Assembly (NCBI GenBank): GCA_035299085.1
Contig: DATGXG010000031.1
Location: 1 to 64,000, forward strand
Direction: 5' to 3'
DNA: 64,000 nt
Source of the DNA: Bacteroidales bacterium
GTDB taxonomy: Bacteria > Bacteroidota > Bacteroidia > Bacteroidales > UBA10428
The translations under genes and the position numbers were made by a program. The notes beneath the pieces were generated by a model. That model was not told where the DNA came from, made no database searches, and saw nothing but the letters and a program-made list of their open reading frames with translations. Below are positions 1 to 8,106 of this stretch, in pieces; the stretch's first letter is position 1; each line of letters begins with the position of its first letter.

Positions 1-378
1 GAAGTTGAAGCCTATTGGCTGGCAGATTCAGAAGGCGTTATTGACCATGTATACCTATTTCAGCACGACGAATATATCTGTACGGCAACCAAGATAGTGG
101 CTTACAATGAGGCAACTTGCGAACAGTCTGATGAGGACCGCGAGGAATATACTAAACAGGCCAAATATGTAAGCCACTTTGATAAAACCATCAAGGATCG
201 CAAGAATAAGCTGAACAAAATTGCCATCATGCCAGCAGAGACAATTGACGAAATTGAATCCATACAGGTTGAAACTGTAGAACACAAGAGTATTTCTAAC
301 CAGGAAGATGATATTGAGAAGTTGATCGAGGAGTATGATCCCAGGGAATACCAGGACAAAGCGCACTACGATTTCTAA
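1..378 (+). CDS. Mu-like transposase (MuA-type), C-terminal fragment
   Basis: The reading frame is open from the first base of the window and ends at 378, so only the last 125 residues are visible. The visible part is acidic and charged, with an aromatic start (EAYWLADSEG) and no catalytic residues, as expected for the region behind the DDE core. The assignment rests mainly on position: a MuB-like ATPase follows after 24 bases, as in Mu-type transposable phages, and Mu head and tail genes follow downstream. MuA-type transposases integrate and replicate the phage DNA by transposition. The fragment alone would not be recognisable, so the call is inferred from context. Confidence 0.6.
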   Translation, partial: EVEAYWLADSEGVIDHVYLFQHDEYICTATKIVAYNEATCEQSDEDREEYTKQAKYVSHFDKTIKDRKNKLNKIAIMPAETIDEIESIQVETVEHKSISNQEDDIEKLIEEYDPREYQDKAHYDF

Positions 379-402
379 ATATCAATTAAACTACAATTAA
401 TT

Positions 403-1278
403 ATGGTTACAAATGAATTTAAACTAAGGATCCTGGACGCCCTCAAAGATGCCAGGTCAAACTTCGGAGGTAGCGACGCCAAGTTTGCTATTTCCATAGG
501 TATAAATGCCGCACAGTGGAGCAGGATAAAAAACGGGGAGGTTGACAAAATATTGAGTGACGCCAACTGGATCAGCCTGGCAAGGACTTATAATGTTCAG
601 CTGAGGCAGGAACGTGAATGGAAAACCGCTAAGACCCCGGTTTACGAATTTATCATGCATCAGTTGACCATGGCACAGCAGGAAAGTGGAAGCCTTCTTT
701 TGTGTGATATTGCTGACATAGGCAAAACCTATTGCGCCCGCATTTATGCCGCCACCAACCTGAATGCTGTTTATGTTGACTGCTCGCAGGTTAAATCTAA
801 ACAGAAGCTTGTAAGGCATATTGCTAAGCTGTACGGATGTGGGTACAATGGCAGGTACAGTGATGTATATGCAGACCTGGTATTCTATCTCCGGAGCATC
901 CAGAATCCTATGGTTATTCTTGATGAAGCCGGTGATCTGAACTATGAAGCATTTCTGGAATTGAAGGCCTTATGGAATGCTACAGAACGCTGCTGTGGTT
1001 GGTGTATGATGGGAGCTGACGGGCTGAAGGAAAAGATGCGCAGATCCATTGAATTCAAAAAAGTGGGTTATACGGAGCTTTTCAGTCGTTACGGATCCAG
1101 GTACCAGAAGATTACTCCTGACGGATCCGACGAATTGAGAAAGTTTGCACGCCTGCAGGCAGCTCTCATTATTAAGGCCAACGCACCCACGGATACTGCC
1201 GATGTGCAAAAAATCATCATGAAAACAGACGGCAGCTTACGCCGAATCTATAACGAACTTTCGAAACTATCAGCATAA
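403..1278 (+). CDS. MuB-like AAA+ ATPase, target DNA selection in transposition
   Basis: This 291-residue protein has an N-terminal helix-turn-helix-like segment (about residues 1-60) and then an AAA-type ATPase core. A P-loop-like site sits at residues 102-109 (DIADIGKT) and a clear Walker B at 171-176 (VILDEA). MuB proteins bind target DNA, stimulate the transposase and give target immunity. The size and HTH-plus-ATPase order fit the family. The P-loop is unusual: the first and middle glycines of GxxGxGKT are both Asp, while Gly-Lys-Thr is kept. The gene lies directly behind the transposase fragment. Confidence 0.85.
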   Translation: MVTNEFKLRILDALKDARSNFGGSDAKFAISIGINAAQWSRIKNGEVDKILSDANWISLARTYNVQLRQEREWKTAKTPVYEFIMHQLTMAQQESGSLLLCDIADIGKTYCARIYAATNLNAVYVDCSQVKSKQKLVRHIAKLYGCGYNGRYSDVYADLVFYLRSIQNPMVILDEAGDLNYEAFLELKALWNATERCCGWCMMGADGLKEKMRRSIEFKKVGYTELFSRYGSRYQKITPDGSDELRKFARLQAALIIKANAPTDTADVQKIIMKTDGSLRRIYNELSKLSA

Positions 1279-1908
1279 ATGGGGAGAGCTGTCAGCATGA
1301 CTCAACTACTCACAAAGAAATTCAATTTACTACCCTTTGACGGAATATGGGAAGCAAGCTTCGGAAAACCGGAGCTGGCTGGCTCATGGCTCATCTGGGG
1401 GCAAAGCGGAAGCGGTAAGACTCGTTTTACCCTGCAGCTATGCAAGTATTTGAGTCAATTTGGGCGTATTGCTTACAATAGCAGAGAAGAAGGATGCGGA
1501 CCGACTATCCAGAAGGCTTTCATTGAAACCGGAATGGATACTGTTAAAAGGTCAAGCATCATTTTACTAAATGAATCCACCCAGGAACTTTATGAAAGGT
1601 TGAAGCGCAAGAAGAGCCCACAGATTGTGGTAACGGACAGCGTTCAATATTCCGGGATGAATTACCGTGATTATTGCACTTTCAAGGACACGTTTAGAAG
1701 CAAGCTATTGATTTTCGTGAGTCATGCGGATGGAAAAGAACCCTCTTCCAGGACTGCTAAAAGCATCCGCTACGATGCCGACGTGAAGATCCGCTGCGAG
1801 GGATATAAAGCCTTTGTCACTTCGAGGTATGGCGGTGGAGAAGTTTTCACTATTTGGCCGGAAGGTGCCGAGCAGTACTGGGGTGAAAACATAATATCAA
1901 TAAACTAA
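1279..1908 (+). CDS. RecA-like P-loop ATPase of the phage early region
   Basis: The 209-residue product has a perfect Walker A at residues 41-48 (GQSGSGKT) and a Walker B-like strand at 116-121 (IVVTDS), the layout of a compact RecA-fold ATPase. The first ATG follows the stop of the MuB-like gene without a gap. A second in-frame ATG at 1297 (residue 7) is preceded by a GGGGAGAG stretch and could be the true start. The role is not known; in such phages it may assist replication or transposition. It could also be described as a RadA/DnaB-like AAA protein. Confidence 0.6.
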   Translation: MGRAVSMTQLLTKKFNLLPFDGIWEASFGKPELAGSWLIWGQSGSGKTRFTLQLCKYLSQFGRIAYNSREEGCGPTIQKAFIETGMDTVKRSSIILLNESTQELYERLKRKKSPQIVVTDSVQYSGMNYRDYCTFKDTFRSKLLIFVSHADGKEPSSRTAKSIRYDADVKIRCEGYKAFVTSRYGGGEVFTIWPEGAEQYWGENIISIN

Positions 1909-1918
1909 AAAACAGGAC

Positions 1919-2110
1919 ATGGTAAAATTAACAGTGATATACATTCCGGAAAAACGCCGACTGACCTTTTTTAAGGATGGCCGAATGATGGGAGGCCTTT
2001 GCGGCCAAATAGCAGAACAGCGTTTCAATGCTATTAAAGAGCAGGTAGAAGCATCAGACATACTCAAATCTCTCATACATGGAACTGAAGCAAAAACGAA
2101 GAAGGTTTAA
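1919..2110 (+). CDS. Small hypothetical phage protein
   Basis: A 63-residue protein with alternating hydrophobic and charged residues at the N-terminus (VKLTVIYIPEKRRLTFF), suggesting a small beta-rich fold. It starts 10 bases behind the P-loop ATPase and its end overlaps the next gene by 32 bases, consistent with translational coupling in the early operon. I do not recognise the family. Confidence 0.5.
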   Translation: MVKLTVIYIPEKRRLTFFKDGRMMGGLCGQIAEQRFNAIKEQVEASDILKSLIHGTEAKTKKV

Positions 2111-2498
2111 TGCCTTACTGGCTGCAGGCCAAATGATGGATGCAAAAGAACATATCCTGTCCGGGTATGGTGTTTCGAGCACCCTGGATCTGACGGAACC
2201 CGAACTGGATGGTCTCATCTCCAGGGTTGAGAAATTACTCGCTCAAAAGAAGGATGATACGGATAAAGCGATCCGGGAATGGAGACATAAATGCCTTCGG
2301 AAAATGAATGAATGCGGCATCAATACGAACGACTGGAATGCTGTGAATGCTTTCATGCTGAATAAACGCATATGCGGTAAACATCTCTATGAACTGGACC
2401 TGAAAGAACTCCAGGTATTACACCGGAAACTGCACAATGTTAGAGATAACATCATTGCAAAACGACAGGAAGAACTTCTGAAAGCAATGAGCAACTAA
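2079..2498 (+). CDS. GemA-like (DUF1018) phage early regulatory protein
   Basis: The 139-residue protein is helical and basic at the start. Its layout resembles phage Mu GemA: a short N-terminal helix pair, a LTEPELDGLISRVEKLL segment at about residues 38-54, and a C-terminal part with KRICGKHLYELDLKELQVL followed by a helix. GemA-type proteins are early Mu proteins linked to host gene expression and DNA relaxation. Position among early genes, between the ATPases and DUF3164, agrees. The match is by pattern only and the family assignment is moderate. Confidence 0.5.
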   Translation: MELKQKRRRFNALLAAGQMMDAKEHILSGYGVSSTLDLTEPELDGLISRVEKLLAQKKDDTDKAIREWRHKCLRKMNECGINTNDWNAVNAFMLNKRICGKHLYELDLKELQVLHRKLHNVRDNIIAKRQEELLKAMSN

Positions 2499-2499
2499 T

Positions 2500-2748
2500 A
2501 TGAAAAGGAAAGATATCATCAGTGTTGAAAAAATGATCTCAGAGATCCAGCATTGCATTAAGCTAAAGAACGCATTTTTTGAAAAGAGTATTGATTTCGA
2601 GGAATGCGCCGCCCTATTAATGGAAATAAATAATCTCGAAATGAAACTTGAATTCTATAATACTTTAAAGCATGGAACAAAAAAAGTTATGCAGCCTATT
2701 GAAATATCCGCCATCCGCCGAAATATGCATGACACTCGGCCTCGATGA
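2500..2748 (+). CDS. Small hypothetical phage protein, helical
   Basis: An 82-residue, mostly helical protein (KMISEIQHCIKLKNAFFEK, MEINNLEMKLEFY). It starts one base after the preceding stop, which supports translation in the operon. Its last 77 bases overlap the next gene in another frame, and the final 25 residues look less protein-like, so the overlap may partly be read-through of a longer frame than needed. The family is not recognised. Confidence 0.45.
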   Translation: MKRKDIISVEKMISEIQHCIKLKNAFFEKSIDFEECAALLMEINNLEMKLEFYNTLKHGTKKVMQPIEISAIRRNMHDTRPR

Positions 2749-2902
2749 CCAGGATGTTTCGTCAAAGGTTATTTGGGATGGTACCAGGGAGACGCTTACC
2801 ATATTTGAAAACGGTGTGCCTCTTGAAATTGAAACAGGATCCCAGGGACTTTTAACATTCATTGAAATCTTTTTAGCCGCTAATCATAAACGCAAATCAT
2901 GA
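2672..2902 (+). CDS. Small hypothetical phage protein
   Basis: A 76-residue protein that begins inside the end of the preceding gene and ends in an ATGA overlap with the DUF3164 gene at 2899. The C-terminal part alternates hydrophobic and polar residues (LTIFENGVPLEIETG), which suggests a small beta-sheet protein. Coupling to the following gene supports that it is real. The family is unknown. Confidence 0.5.
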   Translation: MEQKKLCSLLKYPPSAEICMTLGLDDQDVSSKVIWDGTRETLTIFENGVPLEIETGSQGLLTFIEIFLAANHKRKS

Positions 2903-3513
2903 ACCAAAAATCAACTGCAGAATTCTGGATTGACGAAGCCGGAAATAAAATTCCCTACAACCGCACCAATAAGGTAGAACGGTTGATGGAACGTCAGGCA
3001 ACCAAGCTACTTGCCAAAGCAAAGGAAGTTCAGGCCAAGCTAATAGCTCTTAAAGCTGAATTTCAGGCCATCAGTGATGAGGTGTATAATGCCTTTATGG
3101 CTGAACGTGAAATTAAATCCGAACGCAAAGGAAACTTCACCTGGTACAATTTCGACCGGAGCATAAAGGTAGAAATCAACATCAGCGAGCGGATCACCTT
3201 CGATGAACTTACCATAACCGGTGCAAGAGAAAAACTTGACCAGTTTCTCACAGAGAATATGGACGGTAAGATCGAATTCATTAAAGAACTGGTTATTGAT
3301 GCCTTTAAAACATCAAAAGGCCAGCTGGATGCCAAGAAGATAATGAGTCTCCTGAAGTATCGTTCGAAGATTAAGCATGAGATGTACCAAAGTGCCATGA
3401 ACGACATTGAGAGTGCCATCAGGAGACCCAGTTCAAGAACCTACTACAGGATATTCGAACGCACTGAAAGCGGCGATTATAAACTGATTGATCTAAACCT
3501 AAGCAGCATTTGA
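2899..3513 (+). CDS. DUF3164 family phage protein
   Basis: The 204-residue product begins with FWIDEAGNKIPYNRTNKVER and continues with a long helical stretch rich in Lys and Glu (residues about 30-70). A conserved WYNFDRSIKVEIN segment and a helical C-terminal half that ends in a small beta tail (YRIFERTESGDYKLIDLNL) follow. This arrangement is that of DUF3164, a family found in the early region of Mu-like prophages next to GemA. The molecular role is unknown; annotations as sulfate transporter in databases are not supported by the sequence, which has no membrane segment. Translation is coupled to the upstream gene by an ATGA overlap. Confidence 0.8.
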   Translation: MNQKSTAEFWIDEAGNKIPYNRTNKVERLMERQATKLLAKAKEVQAKLIALKAEFQAISDEVYNAFMAEREIKSERKGNFTWYNFDRSIKVEINISERITFDELTITGAREKLDQFLTENMDGKIEFIKELVIDAFKTSKGQLDAKKIMSLLKYRSKIKHEMYQSAMNDIESAIRRPSSRTYYRIFERTESGDYKLIDLNLSSI

Positions 3514-3514
3514 C

Positions 3515-3901
3515 ATGAAACTGAAAGAATTTAACAAGGAAAATTCAATGGGTGTAACTCCAAGGGCACCCTTCATCCGATTAAACCGGGGAGCAGGATT
3601 GATAACCCTTAATTCGGGTGTTAAAAAGCTGATGAACCTTAAACCAGGAGACAAGGTCAGTTTTTTCCAGAATGATGAAAATGCAAAAGACTGGTACATC
3701 GGTAAAAGTAAAGAAGGATTTGAGGCCTGGGCGAAGGATGATAATACCTCATTATGTTTGAACAATTCCCTTACCGTAAACGAACTGCTTAATTCGACCG
3801 GGTACACAGACGTGAAGGGTGTTTCGTTTCCCGTGTCCAGTGCGGAAATCCAGGAGGGGGGGGGTAAAATTATTCTTTATAGTTACCGCAAAGCCAGCTA
3901 A
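3515..3901 (+). CDS. Hypothetical phage protein with a G9 tract near its end
   Basis: A 128-residue protein without a recognised domain. Residues about 15-60 (APFIRLNRG, ITLNSGVKKLMNLKPGDKVSFFQ) resemble small beta-barrel proteins of the AbrB/SpoVT type that stick to DNA, but this is weak. A run of nine G at 3856-3864 encodes a Gly-Gly-Gly stretch close to the C-terminus, leaving about 12 residues behind it. A slip by one base would change only the tail of the protein. The gene starts one base after the DUF3164 stop. Confidence 0.5.
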   Translation: MKLKEFNKENSMGVTPRAPFIRLNRGAGLITLNSGVKKLMNLKPGDKVSFFQNDENAKDWYIGKSKEGFEAWAKDDNTSLCLNNSLTVNELLNSTGYTDVKGVSFPVSSAEIQEGGGKIILYSYRKAS

Positions 3902-3913
3902 TATAAAGAAGAA

Positions 3914-4123
3914 ATGAGGGGTTACTCCCAAATGAATCGGCTTAAGAAAATACTCCGGATCCAGGAGATCACCCTTGAACATACTAACAAGGGGGTGACA
4001 CAGGAATGGATATACTGGAATATCATATACCCAACCTTTTTTATCCATAGAACTACTTATTACAGGTATTTATCCACTAATGCTAAGGCTGAGCTGAAAA
4101 GGCTATGTGCTGAACCAAGCTGA
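3914..4123 (+). CDS. Small basic phage protein, possibly DNA-binding
   Basis: A 69-residue basic protein with an internal aromatic patch (WIYWNIIYPTFFIHRTTYYRYL) that looks like the recognition part of a small helical domain. Genes of this size and composition sit in the early region of many Bacteroidota Mu-like prophages. The function is unknown. The next gene starts one base after this stop. Confidence 0.5.
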   Translation: MRGYSQMNRLKKILRIQEITLEHTNKGVTQEWIYWNIIYPTFFIHRTTYYRYLSTNAKAELKRLCAEPS

Positions 4124-4124
4124 A

Positions 4125-4331
4125 ATGACAGAATGCAAGCAAGCTATACTGAATTACTTAAAACAGCAATTTGATGCATCAAAATGGCCTTTTTTCGGTT
4201 TTGTCCAGCTCAAAAAGCAATTTGGTAAAAATACCAGGGATGCTCTCAATGCTCTTCGTACAGAAGGGATCATTCGCAGACGTGAAGGAATCAATGATAT
4301 CATTATAGAATACCTAAATGGCCAAGTTTGA
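4125..4331 (+). CDS. Small winged-helix-like phage protein
   Basis: The 68-residue protein reads as helix, helix-turn-helix and wing: QAILNYLKQQF, then FGFVQLKKQFGKNTRDALNAL, then EGIIRRREGINDIIIEYL. That is a plausible winged-helix DNA-binding domain and could act as a transcription regulator. I chose ATG 4125, which follows the preceding stop by one base; a GTG at 4107 in the same frame would add six residues. It overlaps the muramidase gene by 14 bases. Confidence 0.55.
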   Translation: MTECKQAILNYLKQQFDASKWPFFGFVQLKKQFGKNTRDALNALRTEGIIRRREGINDIIIEYLNGQV

Positions 4332-4878
4332 AACAGCATATAAACTTACATGCGGACAAGAGGGCGGGTACTCAAACAGCTCGCATGACAAAGGCGGTGA
4401 AACCTATAGAGGAATAAGCCGCAAATGGTTTCCTGAATGGAAGGGTTGGAAGGTTATTGATTCCTATAAAGCCAATCATGACCTGCAGCAGGGAGAATAC
4501 ATTAATGACTTTGTCCTCGAGGAGCTGGTATATGACTTTTTTGAAGCTGAATTTTGGGATGCTAACCGGTTAAGTGAAATTACCTCCCAGGAGATAGCCA
4601 ATGAAGTTTATGACACTGCAGTGAACATGGGTAAGAACACTGCAGCAGTATACCTGCAGAAAGCAGTTAATCTGCTGAACCGAAATCAGAAAGACTACAA
4701 TGATATCAAGGTAGATGGACACATTGGAACCGCTACTCTTTCCCTGGTGAACAGGTACCCCAATTCGGCAGTACTCATAAAAGTACTTAATGGTTTACAA
4801 TTTGCCTGTTACCTGCAGATCTGTGAAAAGGATCCTGATCAGGAATACAATTTTAGAGGCTGGTTAAACAGAGTTTAA
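4318..4878 (+). CDS. GH108 endolysin (N-acetylmuramidase) with peptidoglycan-binding C-terminus
   Basis: The 186-residue protein starts with the GH108 signature QEGGYSN, where Glu15 is the likely catalytic acid, followed by DKGGETYRGIS (residues 24-34). The second half (VDGHIGTATLSLVN) matches the peptidoglycan-binding domain that usually follows GH108. It would cleave the glycan strand of host peptidoglycan during lysis. No signal peptide or membrane segment is present, so it needs a holin or other exit route. Holin and spanin candidates lie 20 kb away at 24604-25510. The gene overlaps its upstream neighbour. Confidence 0.9.
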   Translation: MAKFETAYKLTCGQEGGYSNSSHDKGGETYRGISRKWFPEWKGWKVIDSYKANHDLQQGEYINDFVLEELVYDFFEAEFWDANRLSEITSQEIANEVYDTAVNMGKNTAAVYLQKAVNLLNRNQKDYNDIKVDGHIGTATLSLVNRYPNSAVLIKVLNGLQFACYLQICEKDPDQEYNFRGWLNRV

Positions 4879-4889
4879 ACAATATACAA

Positions 4890-5084
4890 ATGGAACCGAT
4901 TCTCACACGAACATTTGAAATAAGCCGCACCGTGCGCTGTGGATTTTGCGAGGGGACGGGATGTAGAGATCTGGGATTTGGAGTTGAAAAGTGTGGCTTT
5001 TGTGGTGGATCGGGAGAGCTGATCGATGTGAGAAAAGGTTCCGTTTGTCTTTATCCGAAAACAGTTGAAAATGGAACCAAATAA
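4890..5084 (+). CDS. Small DnaJ-type zinc-finger protein
   Basis: A 64-residue protein with two CxxCxGxG-like repeats (CGFCEGTGC and CGFCGGSGE), the pattern of DnaJ cysteine-rich zinc-binding domains. It lacks a J domain. Such isolated zinc knuckles are frequent in phage early regions and may bind nucleic acid or protein. Its end overlaps the start of the next gene by 14 bases. The role is unknown. Confidence 0.6.
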   Translation: MEPILTRTFEISRTVRCGFCEGTGCRDLGFGVEKCGFCGGSGELIDVRKGSVCLYPKTVENGTK

Positions 5085-5691
5085 GCGTTTTAAAAAGGCA
5101 TTTGATTACTTGTGCTCTGCCACCATGATAACCTATGATGATATGATGAGCAAATGCCGAAAGCATGAAATTGTAGTGGCCCGGCAGCTGATGGCATCTG
5201 CCTTGTGGGTAAAAGGTTACAGGCTTAAAAATATAGCTGAAGCGTTAAACGTGACCCATAGCGCAGTTTTACATGGGGTTGACACATTCGATAACCTGAT
5301 CGCAACGGATAGAGACCATAAGAATTTATATGGTCCTATTTATAATCGCGTTCTGGATTTAGTAACAAGTCGTGGCGGAGCTATTAAAGATGGTGTTTAT
5401 CTATGCGGAAAAGTAACCGGAATTGAGTATGAAGAAGCTCTTGAGAAGTTTAATTCCATAATGAAAGAACTTAAAAGAAGCAAGTTTCAAAAGATATTCA
5501 ATCCGCTTGCTTATGATAAGTACATGGAAAACAACTTTGAAACGAACAAAAGATGCTTTTATCACATGCTTTCCTGCAAATACATTTACGTGCTACCGGA
5601 TGCCTGCAAATGTGAACAAGCCAGGCTTGAAATGGAGGTGGCTAAAAACATTGGACTTACTTTTTTAACCGAACAGGATTTATACTATTAA
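5071..5691 (+). CDS. DnaA domain IV-like DNA-binding domain fused to DUF4406
   Basis: Residues about 25-98 match the C-terminal DNA-binding domain of DnaA: a CRKHEIVVARQLM helix (29-41), an IAEALN turn and the signature-like HSAVLHGV (63-70), which corresponds to DHTTVLHA in DnaA. There is no ATPase domain. Residues about 108-206 resemble DUF4406, a Rossmann-like fold related to nucleoside deoxyribosyltransferases (GVYLCGKVTG, FNPLAYDKY, CEQARLEMEVAKNIGLTFL). The start at ATG 5071 is chosen over TTG 5065. A role in phage replication or host origin interference is possible but inferred. Confidence 0.7.
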   Translation: MEPNKRFKKAFDYLCSATMITYDDMMSKCRKHEIVVARQLMASALWVKGYRLKNIAEALNVTHSAVLHGVDTFDNLIATDRDHKNLYGPIYNRVLDLVTSRGGAIKDGVYLCGKVTGIEYEEALEKFNSIMKELKRSKFQKIFNPLAYDKYMENNFETNKRCFYHMLSCKYIYVLPDACKCEQARLEMEVAKNIGLTFLTEQDLYY

Positions 5692-5692
5692 T

Positions 5693-6097
5693 ATGGAGGA
5701 ATTCATATTCACTTCAGGCACATTTGAAGGTTCCATGCGATTCGGGTATGTGAACGGGATCCTGGAACAATTTGAAAATAATGCCATCCTTAATGACACT
5801 CAGATGAATCATTTGAGCACTCATTTTCCTTTTCGGATGGAATACCTGGAATCACTTAAAGGATCCTCAGGGGTAATAAAAGAAATAACCGACCTGAGCT
5901 TTGAAGCATTCTGGAATAAATACGAATACAATGTTGACAAACAGCAGGCGGAACACTTTTGGAGTAAGATGTCCAGAGAGGATAAACTTGCCGCCTTGGC
6001 CGGTATTACAAAATACAAGTACCGCTGTAAGCTCAAGAATACAGCTATGATATACCCGGTAAGGTACCTCAGGAACCGGAGATGGGAAGATGAGTGA
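5693..6097 (+). CDS. Hypothetical phage early protein, replication-like C-terminus
   Basis: A 134-residue protein. The C-terminal half (FEAFWNKYEYNVDKQQAEHFWSK, then DKLAALAGITKYKYRCK and a basic RYLRNRRWEDE tail) resembles the C-terminal segment of phage replication-initiation or replisome-organiser proteins, where a similar W-x-KY...A-x-x-W pattern precedes a K/R-rich tail. There is no primase or helicase motif. The start follows the upstream stop by one base. The assignment is weak. Confidence 0.5.
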   Translation: MEEFIFTSGTFEGSMRFGYVNGILEQFENNAILNDTQMNHLSTHFPFRMEYLESLKGSSGVIKEITDLSFEAFWNKYEYNVDKQQAEHFWSKMSREDKLAALAGITKYKYRCKLKNTAMIYPVRYLRNRRWEDE

Positions 6098-6127
6098 GAT
6101 CTATTATTAACCAATATCTTGAAACAC

Positions 6128-6577
6128 ATGAAGCCAATTTTGATTTTGTTTTGCTGCCTGGTGATATCCCTGGCAAGTTCAGCGCAAAATGCCGGAAAGA
6201 TCCTCTTATTTGATGCTGCAACCGTTACGGGTTCTGCCACTAAGTGTATACCACTTAAAAGCGAGGACATGGGATTTATGCAAGTGGTCTTTACCTCGCT
6301 TGATTGTGATACTTCACTGATAAAAGTTGGATATGGCCTTACTGATACGGTAGTGACCTATCCATCCACGCTATCAGGATTAAGCAATCCGATTGTATTA
6401 AATAAACTGGCTACCGATCCTTATGATTCAGGTCAGCTCTTTTTCAGCCATACAGTATCCGGTAGGACTAATTGTGCTTTCGGAATTATGGTTCCGCAAT
6501 GGAGACCCTACTATTTAACATTTGAATACCGTAAGGCCTGTAATCATGGTAAAATTTATTTAATCTATAAGAAGTAA
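6128..6577 (+). CDS. Exported phage protein, beta-rich
   Basis: The 149-residue product begins with a clear signal peptide (hydrophobic core ILFCCLVISLASS, cleavage after SSA). The mature part has short beta strands and resembles small decoration or tail-associated proteins. ATG 6128 gives a normal signal peptide; the TTG at 6119 would add three residues. The stop overlaps the start of the tail-fibre gene (TAATG at 6575-6579), so both are co-translated. The family is unknown. It is similar in plan, not clearly in sequence, to the exported protein at 24073. Confidence 0.55.
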   Translation: MKPILILFCCLVISLASSAQNAGKILLFDAATVTGSATKCIPLKSEDMGFMQVVFTSLDCDTSLIKVGYGLTDTVVTYPSTLSGLSNPIVLNKLATDPYDSGQLFFSHTVSGRTNCAFGIMVPQWRPYYLTFEYRKACNHGKIYLIYKK

Positions 6578-8103
6578 TGAAAGCACTATTAATTATCGTT
6601 TTAATGGCCATTACAACGGTTTGTAATTGCCAGGTAGCTGAAGACAATGGTAAACAATCGGAAGATACTTATTCAAAAGGCGAAATAGATGATAAAATTG
6701 AAGATATTGTTATTGAGGCTGGTGCCGGCACTGTTACATCGGTTGGTATTCAGACTGGTACATCTGGGTCAAATATAAATATATCCGGATCTCCAGTAAC
6801 CACAACCGGGACAATTACAATAAATATCCCAACTGCTTCTGCTACAAATAGAGGCGCATTAAGTACTACAGATTGGAGTCATTTTAACTCTGCTTATAGT
6901 TGGGGAGATCATGCCGGACTATACCGGTTAGTAAATTGGGTTCCTTCATTTGCCGATATATCTTCAAAGCCTACTACGTTATCGGGTTTTGGAATAACAG
7001 ATGCAATGAGTACCTCTCATGCAGCTAATGGTATTAGTGGTTCCGATATAACTAATTGGAATGCTAAATTATCAAATATAACAGGACTTATTAGCCATGG
7101 TAGTAATGTTACTATTACAGGCAACGGTACAAATGGATCTCCTTATGTTATAACTTTTTCTGGAACAGGAGGCACAGGAACCGGTCTGAGTGAATCAGAA
7201 GTAAATGCACTTATCGAGGCCGCTTTAAATGCCAAAATACAGTCTGCAACAGTCGCTATTGCCAGGAAAGATTCAGGAGATACGTATGTAACTCCATATC
7301 AATTAGAGTTGCTGCAAAATACAGTTATAGCACAAGCAGAAGAAATAACAGCATTACAGACATGGGTCAGTTCTCATGGTGGATCAGATTTAACACCGCC
7401 TCATTTTTCAAGCGCACAAATTTTGAATGCTAGTCCGACTATTGTAAGGATTACTCTTGATAAAAACGACTTGAATCAGGATTCCATTTCTACGACAGCG
7501 AGTTTTACTGTAAATGATGATGGTACGCCTGTAACCGTATCTTCAGTAGATGTAGTTGATAGTGTAATATTGGTAACAATTACTCCAGCTGCCGAATATG
7601 CATCAGTGTATACATTCAGTTATACTCCCGGTGCAAACGCTATACAGGACATTTCGGGTAACAAGTTGGCTAGTCAGTCAAATAGATCAATAACAAACAA
7701 TGTTGCTCAGGCCGCACAGAACATGATCAATAATGGAACCTTTGCCAGCGCAACTGGTTGGACACTGAATGCAGGGGTTACTATATCAAATGGAGTGGTG
7801 AATATACCACGGGCAAATACATGGTTTTCCCAGCTTGAAGCAGATATGCAAACGGCATTGACGGCTAATACAAATTATAGACTAACATTCGATCTTGCAG
7901 CTCCCAATGGAAATATAGACATCCAGCTTTGGGATGCTGGAAATAGTACCCAGCTGACAACAAATACAGTATCCTGTACATCCGGAGCTAATACAATTGA
8001 TTTTACAACTCCCGCTTCACTTAACTATGATAAGGGTATACGTTTCCGTATTTTCTATTCTGAAGAAGGTTCAATGGATAATGTAGTCTTATCAACTCTA
8101 TAA
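6577..8103 (+). CDS. Tail fibre-like protein with signal peptide, Ig-like and carbohydrate-binding regions
   Basis: This 508-residue protein has a signal peptide (residues 1-19, core LLIIVLMAITTVC). Residues about 85-165 carry motifs seen in tailed-phage fibres: WSHFNSAYSWGDHAGLY at 99-115 and KPTTLSGFGITDA shortly after. A threonine/serine-rich middle follows, then a Big-type or SwmB-like Ig domain at about 275-370 (SSAQILNASPTIVRITL) and a C-terminal jelly-roll-like region similar to CBM 4/9 (ATGWTLNAGVTISNGVVNI). The codon and base use is AT-richer than the neighbouring early genes. It probably binds a surface glycan; the signal peptide on a fibre protein is unexpected. Confidence 0.7.
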   Translation: MKALLIIVLMAITTVCNCQVAEDNGKQSEDTYSKGEIDDKIEDIVIEAGAGTVTSVGIQTGTSGSNINISGSPVTTTGTITINIPTASATNRGALSTTDWSHFNSAYSWGDHAGLYRLVNWVPSFADISSKPTTLSGFGITDAMSTSHAANGISGSDITNWNAKLSNITGLISHGSNVTITGNGTNGSPYVITFSGTGGTGTGLSESEVNALIEAALNAKIQSATVAIARKDSGDTYVTPYQLELLQNTVIAQAEEITALQTWVSSHGGSDLTPPHFSSAQILNASPTIVRITLDKNDLNQDSISTTASFTVNDDGTPVTVSSVDVVDSVILVTITPAAEYASVYTFSYTPGANAIQDISGNKLASQSNRSITNNVAQAAQNMINNGTFASATGWTLNAGVTISNGVVNIPRANTWFSQLEADMQTALTANTNYRLTFDLAAPNGNIDIQLWDAGNSTQLTTNTVSCTSGANTIDFTTPASLNYDKGIRFRIFYSEEGSMDNVVLSTL

Positions 8104-8106
8104 CCT

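Noticed and set aside
457..819. Minus-strand open frame opposite the MuB-like gene
   Set aside because: The plus-strand frame has clear ATPase motifs; this frame has none and lies wholly inside it.
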